From Chitinophaga silvisoli (GTDB taxonomy: Bacteria; Bacteroidota; Bacteroidia; Chitinophagales; Chitinophagaceae): a DNA stretch of 64,000 nucleotides. Made by a program: the position numbers and the translations under genes. Shown piece by piece: positions 51,974 to 61,020 of the stretch. Each line of letters starts with the position of its first letter. The stretch's first letter is position 1. Location: positions 62,001 through 126,000 of the forward strand of contig NZ_QTJV01000017.1 in assembly GCF_003412465.1 (NCBI RefSeq), in the 5' to 3' direction. The notes beneath the pieces are model-generated. The model did not search any database and had not been told where the DNA came from. It saw only the letters and a list, made by a program, of their open reading frames with translations.

Positions 51974-52822
51974 TTATATCACATCTTTGCTGATCACGGT
52001 CCAGTCTTTATTGCCAAATCCTTTTGCAATCCACTCATCCATCACCTGTGCAACTACAGGGATCACATTCAGATGAGTACCGCCTTTAGCAGTAGCATCT
52101 ATGAAGATACCGGCATCTTTGCGGGCCATGTTCAGTTCCCAGGAAGGGTCATCATAAGGTGCGGACAATATTCTCTTTAACCTGGAAGTAACGCCTAATC
52201 CGGGGTTCCAGTCGGCCAGCAGGGTCAGTATATCATCTCCGTTTACACCCAGTGCTTTACCTACGGAGAGCATGTCAGTGAGGCCTGCAGTGAGGCATAT
52301 TAAGAATGAGTTGCCCACCAGTTTCATAGCAGCGGCCTTTCCTGTTTCTTCACCGAAGTTCAGCAGTTTGCCTGTCATAGGGGCTAACACAGGCTCCAGT
52401 TTGTTCACCACCGCCTGGTCACCTGATACCAGCATATAACCGGTGCTTTCCAGTGCATTGCCCGGGCCCATGAACACAGGGGCATGCAGATAGGTGAAGC
52501 CTTTCTCTTTCCATTCCTTAGTACGTTCTTTCGCACCTTCTACGGTAGTGGTAGTATGATCTATGATCACAGCACCTGCTTTAAATCCAGGTGCAGCAGC
52601 GGCCAATACTTCGTTTACAGCTGCATCATCCTTGACAACTATATGCACATAATCAGCACCCTTCACGGCATCGGCTACGTTCGTAAAAGCCTTTGCACCA
52701 AAAGCTTCCAGCGCGGTCGCTCTTGAAGTCGTTCTGTTCCATACCTGTACCTGCTCTCCTTTTTTAATTAAAGCCTTCGTGAAATTTGATCCTAAAAGGC
52801 CCATCCCTAAGAATGCTCTCAT
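51974..52822 (-). CDS. NAD(P)-dependent 3-hydroxyisobutyrate dehydrogenase-like protein
   Basis: The start at 52822 (MRAFLGMGLLGSNF) places the GxGxxG-type motif (GMGLLG) at the N-terminus; an open frame reaching 52945 is merely upstream sequence. The 282-residue protein is a beta-hydroxyacid dehydrogenase: VWNRTTSRATALE for NADP-type ribose contact, the catalytic-region Lys in AAAMKLVGNSFLI, and the C-terminal helical domain. The substrate is a short beta-hydroxyacid or related compound (3-hydroxyisobutyrate/glyoxylate reductase group). It is convergent with the epimerase. Confidence 0.88.
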   Translation of the reverse strand: MRAFLGMGLLGSNFTKALIKKGEQVQVWNRTTSRATALEAFGAKAFTNVADAVKGADYVHIVVKDDAAVNEVLAAAAPGFKAGAVIIDHTTTTVEGAKERTKEWKEKGFTYLHAPVFMGPGNALESTGYMLVSGDQAVVNKLEPVLAPMTGKLLNFGEETGKAAAMKLVGNSFLICLTAGLTDMLSVGKALGVNGDDILTLLADWNPGLGVTSRLKRILSAPYDDPSWELNMARKDAGIFIDATAKGGTHLNVIPVVAQVMDEWIAKGFGNKDWTVISKDVI

Positions 52823-52974
52823 AATTTCCGTTATTTTTTTTAAAGTTACGAAAAGCGGTGACGAATTGATCTGCGGCCGCTTTTTTTGAAAAAATGATGT
52901 ATAATGCAATACTAGCTTCCAGCATAAAAAGTGCCGGTGATACATTCCTTCAATTATGTGCTATCTTAGCAGTC

Positions 52975-53337
52975 ATGTTAAAGTTTAGTTTAAAGTATTT
53001 TTTGCTGGCCCTGGCACTGTTTATTACTGAGGTACTGATAGCGCTATATGTACACGATTCCTTTATCCGTCCTTATGTAGGTGATTACCTGGTTGTTATC
53101 TTTATTTATTGCGTGGTGAGAAGTATTTACCAGGCTCCGGTGAGGCGTGTTGCAACTGGGGTCTTAGTTTTTTCATACCTGATTGAAATCGGGCAATACT
53201 TCAACCTGGTGGGGATACTGGGGCTGCAACACAACAGGGCGGCCAGGATTATAATCGGGACGAGCTTTGCGTGGAGTGATCTGGTGGCCTATACCCTGGG
53301 GATCCTGACGGTGATACTTGTGGAGAAAAAACGATAG
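52975..53337 (+). CDS. DUF2809 family membrane protein
   Basis: The ATG at 52975 gives a 120-residue protein with four membrane segments and the family motifs EVLIALYVHDSFIRPYVGDYLVV and LIEIGQYFNLVGILGL. The upstream extension from 52894 does not belong to the family and is omitted. Function unknown, inner membrane. The gene's last 11 codons (LTVILVEKKR, stop) are repeated 51 bp downstream with mostly silent differences. Confidence 0.85.
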   Translation: MLKFSLKYFLLALALFITEVLIALYVHDSFIRPYVGDYLVVIFIYCVVRSIYQAPVRRVATGVLVFSYLIEIGQYFNLVGILGLQHNRAARIIIGTSFAWSDLVAYTLGILTVILVEKKR

Positions 53338-53388
53338 AAGAATAACCCGTTTATGCTGACGACAATTCTGGTGGAAAAGAAGCGATAG
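53305..53388 (+). repeat. 51-bp duplication of a gene 3' end including its stop
   Basis: CTGACGGTGATACTTGTGG... (53305-53337) recurs at 53356-53388, in frame. The second copy encodes LTTILVEKKR and stop. Of eight differences in 33 nt, six are at third codon positions. Confidence 0.8.
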
Positions 53389-53484
53389 GAGGATGCCCCT
53401 TACAAAAATCAGCAGCATTTTATAATTCTGAGGATTCATTCCCTAACATGCTTATTTTTGGATAAGCGCATAATTTTTCCGATC

Positions 53485-55599
53485 ATGAAGATAACCCATA
53501 CCTTACTATTGCTGCTTTTAGCATTGCCATCAACAGCACAACAAACACTTTGGCGTATCAGCAGCCCCCAAACAAAACAAGCATCGTACCTGTTTGGCAC
53601 CACTTACAGTAATGCCCCCAATGCTTTCAATTTCAACGACTCGGTACTGGTCGCATTCCGGAAATCCAAAGGCTTTGCGATGGAAACGAACTATGATTCA
53701 CTATTTCAATACCTGAGTATAGCAAAGTACGAGGAGGGAACAAACAATCCAATACGGAGCATACTTAGTAAAGAAGAATACGCCTTTGCTGACAGTCTGG
53801 TATTTAAGAGAAGAAGGGAGCACATTGAAGACTTACAAACCAAACACCTGACTGTAGTAGCCTCCCGGATTACAGGTGATAAAATCCTGCCCCTGGTAGG
53901 TCCTGAATACCCGCAATTCTGGCTCTCCCTCCAGGCCGACAAACTAGGTAAAACTACCTATGGCCTTGAAAAAGCGCAGAACCAGGTAAAAGTACTGTTT
54001 CCTGATACCGTACTGCCTGCATTCAAAAAGTACTTCCTTAGCAGGATAGGATATTTGTCCGCCGATGGCACAACCCCGGACCAGCACCTGGAAAGTCGTG
54101 CCGAGGAAATGGCCGCTAACTTCATCCGGCTCTCCCGCACTACGTCTATTTTCGCTGCTATAGATACGCTATATATCCCAGGACTGATTCAGCAGCTGCG
54201 CAGGCAGGGATATAAGGTAACACCTGTCAATGCTGCCACTACGGATAGAGCAAAGCAGGATCGTGCGCAACTGGAGAATGATACATGGTTTGCACTGAAT
54301 AAGCCGGAAGAGGGCTTCAGCGTGCTACTCCCCTCTTACCCAAAGAAGAGCAGGTCCGCTGACCTGGAGAATGAGAAATATTATATAGGAGGTAATAAAA
54401 CCAGCGGGGGTATTGTGGCTATCAGGGAGCTGACAGATATGGCCATTCCACGGGATACGATCGTTGCTGAAATCCTTAAGAAATACACAAAGAAGCAGAA
54501 GCTGGCAAGCATTCCTACAAAGCACATTGTGTACAAAAGGCATAATGGGATTGAAATTTCCGTCCGGGAAAAAGAAGGCATGTTCTCACTACGCATGTTC
54601 CTGGTGAATAACAGGGTATTCACATTTATTTATGCAGGACAGGATACCATCGACAGGGATCGTCTATTTAACTCTGTAAAGCTGTATGATATCCGGCCCC
54701 AAACAGTATACGATTCCTTTACTGTAAGAGGTGGCGCTGCCACAGTGCTTATGCCGGCGAACAGGTTTAGCTATAGGGAAGCAACATATACGCATGTATA
54801 CAAAGCGGCAGACTATGCACAACACATCTCATACTTCCTGCGCACAGAGCTGCCACCCGCCGGCGGACAAGCAGATGATGGGACCATGTCGCTGACAGAA
54901 GAGACCAGGAGCCCTCTTGCCAATGCCAGTAAAATCGACTCCATCAGTTACCAGAAAAACGGACTACCCGTATACACGGTAAAATATAAACAGCTCAATG
55001 GATTCATGTCCCGCCAGGATGTGATAAAAAGGGGGACTGCCACCTTTACCCTGATCAGTACCTACGATCCCCGGCAGACGGACAGCAATTATGTAAACCG
55101 GTTTTTTAACAGCTTCCAGCTACGCCCTGTTCAAAGTAATGCTGAATGGGAAACTTTTACTGACAATGACAGCAGCTTCACGATAAAGACACCCGCATAT
55201 ATGCGCTTCAATATCCTCGCAATTGGCTGGGACCACCTTGCAGGTGCGAGCCGGAAGGTATATACAGCATGGGATACAGCCAGTCAGGCCAGGTACAGGG
55301 TTTCTGTGATAAGCTTCGATGAAAATGAGCAGGCAGCTGTTTCATCAGGCTTTATGTCAGCAGATGCCGATCAGACTATTATCAGCTCCACAAATTATAA
55401 GACGGGCGATTTACCTACCTGGGAACTAACATTGCAGGCTAAAAATCATTATACAAGAGAATATAGGAAGGCATTGATCTCTGGTCAAAAAGCCTATATT
55501 ATACAGGCATTCCTGCCGGAAGAAATGGCAAGTACAGGGTATGGACAGCGCTTTCTCAATTCCTTCCGCCTGTTAAAAAGTGAAGCAATGCAGCAATAG
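53485..55599 (+). CDS. Secreted TraB/GumN-like protein
   Basis: The ATG at 53485 (MKITHTLLLLLLALPSTAQQ) gives a clear signal peptide; the extension from 53458 begins with TTG and spoils it. The 704-residue protein has an N-terminal TraB/GumN domain (about 20-270): TLWRISSPQTKQASYLFGTTYSN and the later YGLEKAQNQVKVLF. The usual GTxH His is Tyr here (GTTY), so the putative metallopeptidase centre may be lost. The remaining ~430 residues hold two similar beta-rich regions of unknown fold. It is presumably periplasmic. Confidence 0.78.
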   Translation: MKITHTLLLLLLALPSTAQQTLWRISSPQTKQASYLFGTTYSNAPNAFNFNDSVLVAFRKSKGFAMETNYDSLFQYLSIAKYEEGTNNPIRSILSKEEYAFADSLVFKRRREHIEDLQTKHLTVVASRITGDKILPLVGPEYPQFWLSLQADKLGKTTYGLEKAQNQVKVLFPDTVLPAFKKYFLSRIGYLSADGTTPDQHLESRAEEMAANFIRLSRTTSIFAAIDTLYIPGLIQQLRRQGYKVTPVNAATTDRAKQDRAQLENDTWFALNKPEEGFSVLLPSYPKKSRSADLENEKYYIGGNKTSGGIVAIRELTDMAIPRDTIVAEILKKYTKKQKLASIPTKHIVYKRHNGIEISVREKEGMFSLRMFLVNNRVFTFIYAGQDTIDRDRLFNSVKLYDIRPQTVYDSFTVRGGAATVLMPANRFSYREATYTHVYKAADYAQHISYFLRTELPPAGGQADDGTMSLTEETRSPLANASKIDSISYQKNGLPVYTVKYKQLNGFMSRQDVIKRGTATFTLISTYDPRQTDSNYVNRFFNSFQLRPVQSNAEWETFTDNDSSFTIKTPAYMRFNILAIGWDHLAGASRKVYTAWDTASQARYRVSVISFDENEQAAVSSGFMSADADQTIISSTNYKTGDLPTWELTLQAKNHYTREYRKALISGQKAYIIQAFLPEEMASTGYGQRFLNSFRLLKSEAMQQ

Positions 55600-55625
55600 C
55601 AATGACACCCATCCTTAGTAAAAAA

Positions 55626-55666
55626 GAGGTTGTAGCAGGCGTGAAATTACTTTCTGATACAACCTC
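55626..55666. repeat. Palindromic dispersed element, copy E (short form)
   Basis: GAGGTTGTAGCAGGCGTGAA pairs with the complement of TTACTTTCTGATACAACCTC; the central core is deleted, leaving 41 bp. It is flanked by A and T runs between convergent genes ending at 55599 and 55675, so it is a good bidirectional terminator. Confidence 0.8.
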
Positions 55667-55674
55667 TTCTTTTT

Positions 55675-57411
55675 TTATTTTAAAGTAATCCTCCCCACTG
55701 CAATCCTGTTCTTCCACACATTTTTATCAGACCTTCCAACCATATAGACATCATTCCCAATAGTTACCATACTCTTAGGCATAGCAGTAGGAATGTCTTT
55801 GTTACTAAAGATTTGATTTCTTGTCAGGGCTCCTGTTTTCTCATCCACACTAATCATAAAGCAATCTGATTTTGTCATTGCTGACGCAGTTCTTACCTGC
55901 TGCCCTGCCTGGGTGACAGTTGCATTTTTAGGGTTATCATTCATGAAGATGTTAATATTATGCCCTGACCTAACAGCACCAAAGCCAGAGTGATAGGGCA
56001 TCTCAGAAGTACTGAAGAAGCTCATTGCCGGTCCCCAGCCGCTGGTGACAGCATACCCGTAGTGCTGAACCAGTTTCTCCCGCTGCTTTTTAGGAAGTGT
56101 CTGGATCCAGCTAACTTCACCTGTAGCAGCAACTTTACATAGCATTATATCACCCGATTCATAGATGGTAACAGAAGTAGTCCTTTCGGTACCGGGCGAG
56201 TTATTGACACCCGGACTATAATAAGTGGAAGTATTGGTATGAGAACTGAATGTTTCTGCCAGGATGATCAAACCACCATCAGTAGTTGGGAAGATATTCC
56301 GGAAATACATGTTTTTGCTCATCTTGAAAGCTTCCACATCTGTAGCGGAAGATTTATCTTTCTTCGATTTTTTTTCCTCATTACTATCATCGTCATCTTC
56401 ATCATCAGCACTTACATTTTCATCCTTTGTCAACATCGATGCGGTGATCTCCCTGTCATTCGTAGAGATCGTCTTACCATCGTTGATGTCGATGCGCTGC
56501 ACCATTAACCCGTCTACTTTTCCACTGTTCTTTATATTGCTGTAGAAAGCAGCCAATACCAGGTTTTTGTTATTTTCCTGCAGCACCTTTGTACTGTTCT
56601 GGAATTTACCATTCAGGCTGGTATTGATTTCTGACTCCTGCTGGCCACTTTCATTGTAGACCCGTATATTATAATGGTTAAAAATGTAGTTCTTATCCTT
56701 CGCCTTTTTGCCTTCTACAATGTCATAAATACCGCCGACCATTACTATCTTGTGGTTGAGGGTATAGACTACATCACTCAACTGATAGGTTCCTGGCCCG
56801 TATTCGTTGGAGAGCGTAACTCCCCCTGATACATTCAGCTGATCATCTATTTGCTGCACCATATATTGGGTTTCTCCTATTGTTCCAACGCGCTGTACGA
56901 TGACCATCTTTGCACTGTCTGCGTTGTAGGCTATTTTGTAGGTAGGGGCACTCCACTTGTCCTGCATTTCGAAAGAGGTAATCAATTTCCAGTCACCTGC
57001 CAGATTTCCATTGTTTTTATCCAGTTTTGCGGCATACAGCTCCAGGGTTTTACGCTGTTTGTTAGTAGCCGATGCAAAGATGAAAAGATGATCACCCAAT
57101 GGCTTGAATAGTTCGAACTCTTTATTTTTCAACTCTTTATCATAATCATGATCGTAGGCTTTGGTCAGATCCGGCCGTACTTTTATCAGGGTGCTCGATC
57201 TGCCCATCCTGGCAGTAACTACATAAAACTCTTTCACGGCTTCATGCAGTTCCATGAGGTAGACACCAGAATTGTCAGTAGTAATAACGCTGATTTCCGA
57301 TGAACCTTTTCTAAGTTTGAAGTCATCTCCCCATTTTACAGTGGTTTTTTGTTGGGCTAAGGTAGAGACAGCACAAAGGAGTGCTATCCCGAAGAGATAA
57401 ATAGATTTCAT
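55675..57411 (-). CDS. Secreted beta-propeller-like protein
   Basis: The start at 57411 gives MKSIYLFGIALLCAVSTLAQQ, a clear signal peptide. The 578-residue mature region consists of repeated strand blocks with YELYAAKLDKNNGNL-, VVYTLNHKIVMVGGIYD- and TIGNDVYMVGRSD-like segments, suggesting a beta-propeller. An acidic low-complexity loop (SADDEDDDDSNEEKKSKKDK) lies near 345-365. No catalytic motif is seen and the family is not named. Confidence 0.7.
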   Translation of the reverse strand: MKSIYLFGIALLCAVSTLAQQKTTVKWGDDFKLRKGSSEISVITTDNSGVYLMELHEAVKEFYVVTARMGRSSTLIKVRPDLTKAYDHDYDKELKNKEFELFKPLGDHLFIFASATNKQRKTLELYAAKLDKNNGNLAGDWKLITSFEMQDKWSAPTYKIAYNADSAKMVIVQRVGTIGETQYMVQQIDDQLNVSGGVTLSNEYGPGTYQLSDVVYTLNHKIVMVGGIYDIVEGKKAKDKNYIFNHYNIRVYNESGQQESEINTSLNGKFQNSTKVLQENNKNLVLAAFYSNIKNSGKVDGLMVQRIDINDGKTISTNDREITASMLTKDENVSADDEDDDDSNEEKKSKKDKSSATDVEAFKMSKNMYFRNIFPTTDGGLIILAETFSSHTNTSTYYSPGVNNSPGTERTTSVTIYESGDIMLCKVAATGEVSWIQTLPKKQREKLVQHYGYAVTSGWGPAMSFFSTSEMPYHSGFGAVRSGHNINIFMNDNPKNATVTQAGQQVRTASAMTKSDCFMISVDEKTGALTRNQIFSNKDIPTAMPKSMVTIGNDVYMVGRSDKNVWKNRIAVGRITLK

Positions 57412-57564
57412 GTGAATGCTAATATAAGTTGGCACAAGTATATATCAAATCATATTAAAAAATACAACAAAATGACGGAGACCTCTATATTTAATAAAAC
57501 GCTTCTTAAATAGAAACAATATCTTTAATCATCAATCAACATCATTTCGCTAAATCTGATCTAC

Positions 57565-59580
57565 ATGAGAAACTTGTTTTTACTACCCACTTTCCTCATT
57601 TTCCTTTACGCCTGTCAGACCCGAACGAATGAGCCATCCTTTATTCCTATTGACGGGATTGACTCAAGCATCAGGCCGGGCAATAATTTTTATAACTACG
57701 TCAACCTGAAATGGTATGATACCGCGCAAATACCACCGAGTCAGTCAGGTGTAGGTGCTTACCGCTTCATGAACTACCAGCAAAGGCTGAAGCTCCAGGG
57801 CATCCTGGATAGTGTATCGAAAAGTAATAATCCAGCCGGCAGTCTTGAACAAAAGATCGGTGATTTCTTTGCCGCGGGCATGGATACCAATACCATCAAT
57901 CAGCGGGGCTATGAACCACTCAAGGCCGGCCTGGCACGGATCAATGCAATCAGCAGTATCCCTGACCTGCTGACCTTCGTAGCGGAAGAAAGCAAGTTGT
58001 CCAATATCTCCCTGATTGATTTCCAGGTATCACCCGACCAGGAAAACAGTAGCATGAATATGGGGCATGTTTACCAGACAGGTATCGGTATGCCTGACAG
58101 GGATTATTATTTTAAGACGGATTCTGCAACTGTAGCAATCCAGCAAGCCTATAAAAAGACCATCGCAGACCTCTTTACTTTGACAGGAAGCGATGCTGTG
58201 CTGGCACAAAAGAATGCAGCACTTGCTTACGACATTCAAAAACAACTGGCCACAGCGCATAAAACGAATATCGAACTGCGGGATATCAAAAACAACTTTC
58301 ATAAAATAGCACTGGCCGATTTAAATAAGCAACATCCTAATATCGACTGGAAGAGTTACTTCCAGCACCTGGGTGCGAATATGGATTCTTTGGATCTGGC
58401 ACAACCAGCTTATTATGATAAATTGAATACACTCCTCAAAACGATTCCGCTTGAGAACTGGAAACTGTACCTGCGTGCAAGTTACATGAGTAATTATGCC
58501 GATTGCCTTAGCAAACCATTTGTGAATGCTGTGTTTGAATATAATAAAGCCCTTACCGGACAAGCCGTGCAGAAGACCCGTGGAGAGACCATATCAAGTA
58601 TGGTAGATATTTACCTGGGCATGGCATTGGGACAACTATACACAAAGCTCTACTTCCCGGAGTCAGCCAAGACAAGGATGCTGGAGCTGGTGAATAACCT
58701 GCAGAAAGCATTCTCCAACAGGGTAGATAGCCTGGACTGGATGAGTGACAGTACTAAACAAAAAGCAAAAGAGAAACTGTTTGCCATCACCAAGAAGATC
58801 GGGTATCCCGATAAGTGGCGTGACTACAACAAGGTGACCGTGGCGAAAGATAAATACTTTGAAAATGTGGTATCAGCAGCAGCAAACAACTTCCAGTATA
58901 GCCTGGCGAAACTGGGTAAACCTGTGGATAAAACAGAGTGGTTCACCACACCGTCTACTGTGACTGCCTATAACAATCCTTATGCGAACGAGATAGTCTT
59001 CCCTGCCGGGATCCTGCAACCACCTTACTTTGACAACAATGCGGACGATGCATTGAACTATGGAGGTATCGGGATGGTCATAGGCCATGAAATGACCCAT
59101 ACATTTGACGACCAGGGTGCGCAGTTTGATAAAGATGGGAATGTGAAAAGCTGGTGGACGGCAGAAGACTATGCAAAGTTCAAGGCTAAAACACAGCAGG
59201 TGATAGACCTGTACAGCACATTCACCGTACTGGATAGCATGCATTTAAAAGGTGGGCTGACGGTAGGAGAAAACACAGCGGATCTGAGTGGGATTGCAGT
59301 AGCCTATGATGCTTTTAAAATGACAAAACAGGGCAAGGATACCACTAAGATCGGCGGCTTTACACCTGATCAGCGCTTCTTCTTTTCAATAGCCAGGATC
59401 TGGAGAGTGAAGATGAAAGACGAATACCTGCGGTATTGGGTGAATAATGATCCGCATTCTCCGCCTTTGTGGAGGGTGAATGGACCATTGATGAATACCA
59501 CGGCTTTTTACACAGCATTTCATGTACAACCGGGAGATAGTATGTACCTGAGCGAGGATAAGCGGATTAAGATCTGGTAA
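57565..59580 (+). CDS. pepO: M13 family zinc metallopeptidase (neprilysin/PepO-like), lipoprotein
   Basis: The 671-residue protein has an SpII signal (lipobox LYAC, Cys17). The M13 catalytic set follows: the upstream NAYYxP-type segment (here TVTAYNNPYANEIVFPAGIL), zinc motif HEMTH (H508, E509, H512), third ligand and acid in ENTADLSG (E569, D573), and the C-terminal RVNGPLMNTTAF substrate-binding region. Oligopeptide hydrolysis at the periplasmic or surface face is expected. The length is normal for the family. It is convergent with the propeller lipoprotein, with a strong terminator between. The pepO symbol is by family. Confidence 0.93.
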   Translation: MRNLFLLPTFLIFLYACQTRTNEPSFIPIDGIDSSIRPGNNFYNYVNLKWYDTAQIPPSQSGVGAYRFMNYQQRLKLQGILDSVSKSNNPAGSLEQKIGDFFAAGMDTNTINQRGYEPLKAGLARINAISSIPDLLTFVAEESKLSNISLIDFQVSPDQENSSMNMGHVYQTGIGMPDRDYYFKTDSATVAIQQAYKKTIADLFTLTGSDAVLAQKNAALAYDIQKQLATAHKTNIELRDIKNNFHKIALADLNKQHPNIDWKSYFQHLGANMDSLDLAQPAYYDKLNTLLKTIPLENWKLYLRASYMSNYADCLSKPFVNAVFEYNKALTGQAVQKTRGETISSMVDIYLGMALGQLYTKLYFPESAKTRMLELVNNLQKAFSNRVDSLDWMSDSTKQKAKEKLFAITKKIGYPDKWRDYNKVTVAKDKYFENVVSAAANNFQYSLAKLGKPVDKTEWFTTPSTVTAYNNPYANEIVFPAGILQPPYFDNNADDALNYGGIGMVIGHEMTHTFDDQGAQFDKDGNVKSWWTAEDYAKFKAKTQQVIDLYSTFTVLDSMHLKGGLTVGENTADLSGIAVAYDAFKMTKQGKDTTKIGGFTPDQRFFFSIARIWRVKMKDEYLRYWVNNDPHSPPLWRVNGPLMNTTAFYTAFHVQPGDSMYLSEDKRIKIW

Positions 59581-59594
59581 CTTAGAAAACCATT

Positions 59595-59627
59595 AGCGCT
59601 TTCAGGTCTGTCCGACCTGAAAGCGCT
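59595..59627. terminator. Bidirectional terminator
   Basis: A perfect 13-bp stem AGCGCTTTCAGGT/ACCTGAAAGCGCT with a 7-nt loop, between convergent genes ending at 59580 and 59643. Confidence 0.85.
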
Positions 59628-59642
59628 CACAAAATGACATGC

Positions 59643-60644
59643 TTAGTTTACAAACAAACCTACTCCGGCAGCCTTTTTTGTTCCATCAGTCAGTTTCTTA
59701 GGTACGCCGTTTTTCCACAGTATAGCTGTATCTCCCAGATTCCCCAATACATATTCATCACCGTCTTTGACGAAAATGCGGCTTACCCCGGAAAACTTCT
59801 TATCATATGCAATGGCTGAATCAACACCATTCTTCCAGATCATTCCTCTTATATTTTGGTTATTCAGGGTATATCCACCGGCATATACGTCTTTCCCATT
59901 TACAAACACATCATTCACCATTTCATAATCCGCACCCTTGCCGAGTGTTATTTCTTTGCCATTCTTCCAGAGAGTCGCCACCTGGCCAACGAAATCTTTA
60001 TAGACGTAACCACCCACATATACATCAGTACCGGACACAAATACAGAAATACCTTCTGCGCCACTTCCGCCCAGTGAGGTAACCTCGCCATTATGCCATA
60101 ACATGCCACTGCTGACACCGCCTCCCTGGCTTATATACCCTGTGATGTAGATGTCATTGCCAACGACTACCAGGTCATTAGGTATATAATCATAGTCACC
60201 CTTGCGAAGGGTTGTCAATACGCCATTCTTCCATAGCTTACCAGTTGCATTGGTAGAGAGGCCTGATTCTCGTCCTACCACATACACGTCATGGTTGGAT
60301 ACATAAATAGCACTGGAGGTCATGTAAATATCGGAGGTTCCCAGGGTATCTGCTTTCCCGTTCTTCCAGACCATGACATAGGTTTTATTCGTCACACTGT
60401 TGTCACTAAAACCAGTAGCATATACATCATTGCCATCAACCACCATGTCGACTACAGTACCGCCATTAAAGGAACTGGCAATGCCGTCCTTCCAGCTTGT
60501 ATAACTGGGGAGATAACTTGTTTTGTCCGTTTCACTGACACCAACAAATAATTTGAATGCAGGCTGGGTATCAGTATTTTCATCTTTACCACAGGACATT
60601 AAAAGGCTGGCCACAATCAATGTAGCAAGGAGGGTTTGTTTCAT
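59643..60644 (-). CDS. Lipoprotein with WKNG-type beta-propeller repeats
   Basis: The 333-residue protein has an SpII signal (lipobox LMSC, Cys18) followed by about seven repeats. Each holds a xWKNGxxxxL strand (VWKNGKADTLG, LWKNGVLTTL, LWHNGEVTSLG, MIWKNGVDSAI, LWKNGVPKKL) and a partner strand DVYVxGxx. The repeat number and strand alternation fit a seven-bladed propeller. Surface or periplasmic, function unknown. Confidence 0.8.
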   Translation of the reverse strand: MKQTLLATLIVASLLMSCGKDENTDTQPAFKLFVGVSETDKTSYLPSYTSWKDGIASSFNGGTVVDMVVDGNDVYATGFSDNSVTNKTYVMVWKNGKADTLGTSDIYMTSSAIYVSNHDVYVVGRESGLSTNATGKLWKNGVLTTLRKGDYDYIPNDLVVVGNDIYITGYISQGGGVSSGMLWHNGEVTSLGGSGAEGISVFVSGTDVYVGGYVYKDFVGQVATLWKNGKEITLGKGADYEMVNDVFVNGKDVYAGGYTLNNQNIRGMIWKNGVDSAIAYDKKFSGVSRIFVKDGDEYVLGNLGDTAILWKNGVPKKLTDGTKKAAGVGLFVN

Positions 60645-60727
60645 GTTTTTATTATTAGGATATACTCAATTACCAGAATTTTTATTGTCCTTTTTTTGTC
60701 GCATAAGGATCCCTACCTTACCATCGT

Positions 60728-60904
60728 ATGAAACCGGAGTTTGCTGTAGTAAGGCTGGCAGTCGTTATACTGTTTGTCTACCCCTATAACGATCAGGTAT
60801 TAAAATGGTGGACAACAAACAACTTTATTTTGTGGTGTTTATTTTCCGGGGGCAAAGTTCAGCAGCCGGTCTTTCAATTTCATTTACATTTGGCAAGATT
60901 TTAA
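60728..60904 (+). CDS. Possible 58-aa small membrane protein
   Basis: A plus-strand frame from the ATG at 60728 to the TAA at 60902-60904 has an N-terminal hydrophobic segment (FAVVRLAVVILFVYPY) and a Trp/Phe-rich remainder. It is the only coding-like frame in the 376-bp gap 60645-61020, but there is no homology evidence and it could be chance. Confidence 0.2.
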   Translation: MKPEFAVVRLAVVILFVYPYNDQVLKWWTTNNFILWCLFSGGKVQQPVFQFHLHLARF

Positions 60905-60967
60905 CGTGGGGGCATTTTTTTTGAAAAAAAGAGCATTCACCAGTGGAATGAAAAACAATTCCATAAA

Positions 60968-61002
60968 AAAAGCGCTTTTGCCATTACAGCAAAAGCGCTT
61001 TT
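60968..61002 (-). terminator. Rho-independent terminator of the chitinase gene
   Basis: AAAAGCGCTTTTGC and GCAAAAGCGCTTTT form a perfect 14-bp stem around CATTACA. A U run follows on the minus strand. It lies 19 bp past the chitinase stop. Confidence 0.9.
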
Positions 61003-61020
61003 GGGTTTTGTCAATTAAGA

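Noticed and set aside
52823-52945. Extended N-terminus of the 3-hydroxyisobutyrate dehydrogenase-like gene
   Set aside because: The Rossmann fold begins at MRAFLGMGLLG, and upstream residues match no family and overlap the promoter region.
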